From a virus, in IMG/VR virus record IMGVR_UViG_3300020159_001388, positions 1 to 25,603 of that record: a DNA stretch of 25,603 nt; one strand, written 5' to 3'. The notes below the pieces were generated by a model. It was not told the origin of the DNA. It did no database searches and worked only from the letters and a program-made list of their open reading frames with translations. Positions 22,365 to 25,603 of this stretch are shown here, piece after piece. The position numbers and the translations under genes were made by a program. Position 1 is the first letter of the stretch. Every line of letters starts with the position of its first letter.

Positions 22365-25300
22365 ATGGCAACAAACAGTAAAGTATTCGTGTCTCCTGGA
22401 GTTTACACTTCTGAAAGAGACTTAAGCTTTGTAGCTCAGAGTGTTGGTGTTACAACTTTAGGTATAGTTGGGGAGGCGTTAAAAGGTCCCGCATTCGAAC
22501 CTATTTTTATCACAAACTATGACGAGTTTCAAACTTATTTCGGTGGGACTAGCCCCGAAAAATTTATAAACACACAAATTCCAAAGTACGAATCATCGTA
22601 TATTGCGAAATCATACCTACAACAATCTAATCAAATGTTTATGACAAGAATATTAGGTTTATCAGGTTATGATGCGGGTCCGTCTTGGTCAATTCAAACG
22701 ATTGCAAATGTTGATTCAACAACAGTAGGGTTCAATCAAAATTGTATAAGTACTCCTAATTTCACGGCAGGTACTTGTGATATATCGTGTACACCGGTAG
22801 AAGTATCATTTGATGTTAATTTCACAGGTAGTACTAATGTCGATGGTAGTATTAGTTATACAACCGCACTTCCCGCTGCAATTCAAACCATTTTGAATGA
22901 TAATTACACTAAATTCAACGGTGGTACATCAACTATAAATCAAGATATTCAATCTCAATTACAATCTATTTTCCAAAACAATAGTTTAAGCGCAACATCT
23001 ATCAACTATTGGGGAACTATTTCGGAAATTGATTATGGTATCTTAAGCTCTGTGTTCACAACAGAAACTAACGTATTAGGAGTTCCTTCAGTATCTTCTT
23101 ATTATCAAGATTACACTGACCCTAAAAATGAACCTTGGTATTATTCGTTATTTAACAATTATAGTGGTAACAGTTATTCAGGGTTTTCATTTTGGACTAC
23201 AGTTACTGGGTTGACTATAACGTCGGCTACACCAGTAACTCCATCAGGTACCACAACAACCACAACAACAACGTTAAATCCTTGTTCAACAACAACGACT
23301 ACGTTACCGGTAACCACAACAACTACAACTCAAGTAACTAGTTTCTCAGGTACAGTTCACGGTAAAATTTATGCTTATACAGGAACAAGTTACACTAACT
23401 ATAATAATTTAGTTGTTGCAACTTTACGTTCAAGAGGTATATCTCAATTTAATTCAACTAGTGATGGTCCAACTTATGAAGTTAGTCAATTAGGTAATGT
23501 TAGTTTAGATTGTTCAGGAAGTTATTCCGATGTTCTTAAAAACCCATACTCACCGTTTGCAATTAACGTTACTAACGATAGTGGTAAGAATTTAGTATTC
23601 AAAACTTCTTTATCTCTTTCTGACGCAACTTACTTACCAAAAGTATTCGGTGGTGGTAATTTTGATAAACCAAGAAGTGAGGTTCCTTTATTTGTTGAAG
23701 AACATTTCCATAGTTTATTAAAATGGGCATATAATAAAGGTTACGTTAGAGGTTTAAGACCCCAATTAGTTTCTTTATCAGATGCAAGAAGTAATGAAAT
23801 TGATAATATCGCATACTATGCTGAGAAATATCAAGCACCTGAAACTCCTTGGTTAGTTTCGGAATTAAGAGGTACTAAAGTTTATAGATTATTTAAATTT
23901 ATATCAATTGCGGATGGTAATAGTGCAAACTTCCAAATAAAAATATCAATTTTTAACATTTCATTTAGTAATGGAACATTTGATGTGATGGTTCGTGATT
24001 ATTACGATACTGATGATGCACCTGTTGTTTTAGAGAAATTTACTAATTGTTCTATGGACCCTAACCAAAATAACTTCGTAGCTAAGAAAATTGGTTCGTC
24101 AGACGGGGAATACTCATTAAATTCTAAATTTATAATGGTTGGACTTAATGAAGATGCTCCAACGGATTCATTACCTTGTGGTTTTGAAGGATATAACTTT
24201 AGATTATACGATGGAATTAATTCACCGTTCCCAATTTTTAAAACTAAATACGATTTTCCTGGTGAAACAATATTTAACCCTCCATTCGGATTCCCAAGTG
24301 GTAGTGATAATCCTGCAATAAGTGCTGGAGATAACGTAAGAAGAACTTATTTAGGTATATCAAGTAATATTGGATATGATTTAGATTTCTTCCAATATGT
24401 TGGTAAACAAAATCTTGGAGATACTGAATCACCGGCATTACAAGATTGGGCATATATGACTAAAGGATTCCATATGGACTCAGGAGCTACTATTGTCACA
24501 ATTACTGACGGTGTTACTTCAGGTAAAACGGCATTTGCGGTTGGTGCTGCTGAATTTAGAGGTGAACCACAAAACTCTGATAATCCTTATTATAGATTAT
24601 TCGCAAGAAAATTCACTTTATTATTTGCAGGAGGATTCGACGGATGGGATATATACAGAGAGTCTAGAACAAATAGTGATAGATTCCAATTAGGTTCTTC
24701 AGGTTATTTAGCAGGTGCGGCACCTGATGATAGATATCCTAATGCTACAGGTACAGGATTATTCAAAAGAATAACTGTTGGAGATAATACTCAAGATTAT
24801 GCAAACACTGACTACTACGCTTACTTATTAGGACAAAGAACTTATATAAATCCTGAGGCGGTTAATATTAACGTGTTTGTTACACCTGGTATTGACTTCC
24901 AAAACAATAGTAACTTAGTTGAGGACGCTGTTGAAATGATTGAATATAACAGAGCGGATTCATTGTACATCTGTACAATCCCTGACTTTAATATGTTTGT
25001 ACCATCAACAACTAACGAAACTGATTACATATATCCACAAGAAGCTGTTGATATGATTGACGGTTATTTAGACTCTAACTACACGGCAACTTATTATCCT
25101 TGGGTATTAACTCGTGATACTGTTAATAACACACAAATTTATTTACCAGCAACAGGTGAGGTTTGTAGAAACTTAGCATTAACCGATAATATTGCGTTCC
25201 CTTGGTTCGCATCAGCGGGTTACACAAGAGGTTTAGTAAATGCAGTTAAAGCAAGACGTAAATTAACACAAGAAGATAGAGATGTTCTTTATGTTGGTAG

Positions 25301-25603
25301 AATTAACCCAATTGCCACATTCTCTGATGTGGGAACTGTAATTTGGGGTAATAAAACTCTACAAATTAGAGAAAGTGCTCTTGATAGAATTAATGTTAGA
25401 AGATTGTTATTACAAGCTCGTAAGTTGATTTCAGCAGTAGCTGTAAGGTTATTGTTTGAACAAAACGACGATAAAGTAAGACAAGATTTCTTAGACGCTG
25501 TTAATCCTATCTTAGATGCTATCAGAAGAGACAGAGGTTTATACGATTTCCGTGTAACAGTTTCATCTACACCTGAAGATTTAGACAGAAATACACTTAC
25601 AGG
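22365..25603 (+). CDS. 18: Tail sheath protein, gp18-like, 3'-truncated by window end
   Basis: The frame stays open from the ATG at 22365 to the window edge (about 1079 codons); T4 gp18 has 659. It starts SKVFVSPGVYTSERDLSFVAQSVGVTTLGIVGEALKGPAFEP, the classic sheath N-terminus. The C-terminal half has FAGGFDGWDIYRES, NPEAVNINVFVTPGID, a PWFASAGYTRG block, then VLYVGRINPIATFSDVGTVIWGNKTL and IRESALDRINVRRLLLQARKLI, the conserved sheath core. Residues about 120-400 are extra, including a poly-Thr stretch at 296-322, and probably form a surface-exposed domain inserted in the sheath. It contracts to drive the tail tube. Only a short C-terminus appears to be missing. Confidence 0.93.
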   Translation, partial: MATNSKVFVSPGVYTSERDLSFVAQSVGVTTLGIVGEALKGPAFEPIFITNYDEFQTYFGGTSPEKFINTQIPKYESSYIAKSYLQQSNQMFMTRILGLSGYDAGPSWSIQTIANVDSTTVGFNQNCISTPNFTAGTCDISCTPVEVSFDVNFTGSTNVDGSISYTTALPAAIQTILNDNYTKFNGGTSTINQDIQSQLQSIFQNNSLSATSINYWGTISEIDYGILSSVFTTETNVLGVPSVSSYYQDYTDPKNEPWYYSLFNNYSGNSYSGFSFWTTVTGLTITSATPVTPSGTTTTTTTTLNPCSTTTTTLPVTTTTTTQVTSFSGTVHGKIYAYTGTSYTNYNNLVVATLRSRGISQFNSTSDGPTYEVSQLGNVSLDCSGSYSDVLKNPYSPFAINVTNDSGKNLVFKTSLSLSDATYLPKVFGGGNFDKPRSEVPLFVEEHFHSLLKWAYNKGYVRGLRPQLVSLSDARSNEIDNIAYYAEKYQAPETPWLVSELRGTKVYRLFKFISIADGNSANFQIKISIFNISFSNGTFDVMVRDYYDTDDAPVVLEKFTNCSMDPNQNNFVAKKIGSSDGEYSLNSKFIMVGLNEDAPTDSLPCGFEGYNFRLYDGINSPFPIFKTKYDFPGETIFNPPFGFPSGSDNPAISAGDNVRRTYLGISSNIGYDLDFFQYVGKQNLGDTESPALQDWAYMTKGFHMDSGATIVTITDGVTSGKTAFAVGAAEFRGEPQNSDNPYYRLFARKFTLLFAGGFDGWDIYRESRTNSDRFQLGSSGYLAGAAPDDRYPNATGTGLFKRITVGDNTQDYANTDYYAYLLGQRTYINPEAVNINVFVTPGIDFQNNSNLVEDAVEMIEYNRADSLYICTIPDFNMFVPSTTNETDYIYPQEAVDMIDGYLDSNYTATYYPWVLTRDTVNNTQIYLPATGEVCRNLALTDNIAFPWFASAGYTRGLVNAVKARRKLTQEDRDVLYVGRINPIATFSDVGTVIWGNKTLQIRESALDRINVRRLLLQARKLISAVAVRLLFEQNDDKVRQDFLDAVNPILDAIRRDRGLYDFRVTVSSTPEDLDRNTLT
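23250..23330 (+). repeat. Poly-threonine linker inside the sheath gene
   Basis: Encodes three runs of 8, 5 and 6 threonines separated by LNPCS and LPV (residues 296-322). Mixed ACA, ACC, ACT and ACG codons show it is kept at the protein level. It resembles a mucin-type linker, as in the adhesin-like protein at the window start. Confidence 0.85.

Noticed and set aside
1-25603. tRNA genes, integrase, att sites and insertion sequences
   Set aside because: No cloverleaf-like sequence, tyrosine or serine recombinase motif, or paired terminal inverted repeats were seen on either strand.

Overview
The window looks like part of the genome of a large, AT-rich, T4-related tailed phage (contractile-tail myovirus), probably from an uncultured source. 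The best evidence is a T4 gp43-type family B DNA polymerase together with a run of neck and tail genes that keeps the T4 order: gp13-like, gp14-like, gp15-like, then a gp18-like tail sheath. Most starts lack a clear Shine-Dalgarno and sit behind A/T-rich leaders. That, with the low GC, is compatible with a Bacteroidota host, but the host is inference only.

Layout. (1) 1-3307: the 3' part of a large modular virion or adhesin-like protein (LamG-like region, two Thr/Pro tracts, PKD-like domain, LRR-like repeats) and a very small ORF. (2) 3390-9847: five tightly packed plus-strand genes for glycosyltransferases and methyltransferases, two of them multi-domain fusions; this is a glycan-building and decorating cassette. 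(3) 9844-10645, minus strand: an overlapping pair, ribbon-helix-helix (RHH) protein plus HNH endonuclease. (4) 10741-13927: a conserved small virion-type protein and the DNA polymerase, ending in a strong bidirectional terminator. (5) 13968-19630, minus strand: SNF2-type ATPase, a second RHH-HNH pair, a superoxide dismutase fused to a nuclease-like C-terminus, the gp13-like neck protein and a small beta-rich protein. (6) 19679-25603, plus strand: gp14-like protein, three small genes (one a zinc ribbon), the gp15-like protein, a lone minus-strand RHH gene, and the tail sheath, cut by the window end.

How it fits together. The morphogenesis genes are ordinary in order but are split by an inverted accessory block. 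The glycosylation cassette lies directly after a protein with long mucin-like Thr/Pro tracts, so the tracts are a natural candidate substrate. The two RHH-HNH pairs are clear paralogues with the same overlap architecture. The second is bounded by a 15-bp direct repeat whose core recurs just upstream of three start codons. The most unusual single gene is the SOD fusion, which keeps all four SOD metal ligands and adds a PD-(D/E)XK-like motif set.

No tRNA, rRNA, CRISPR array or insertion sequence was found. No gene-free stretch exceeds 300 bases; the longest, about 200 bases at 3187-3389, holds a possible 38-residue ORF and a weak terminator.
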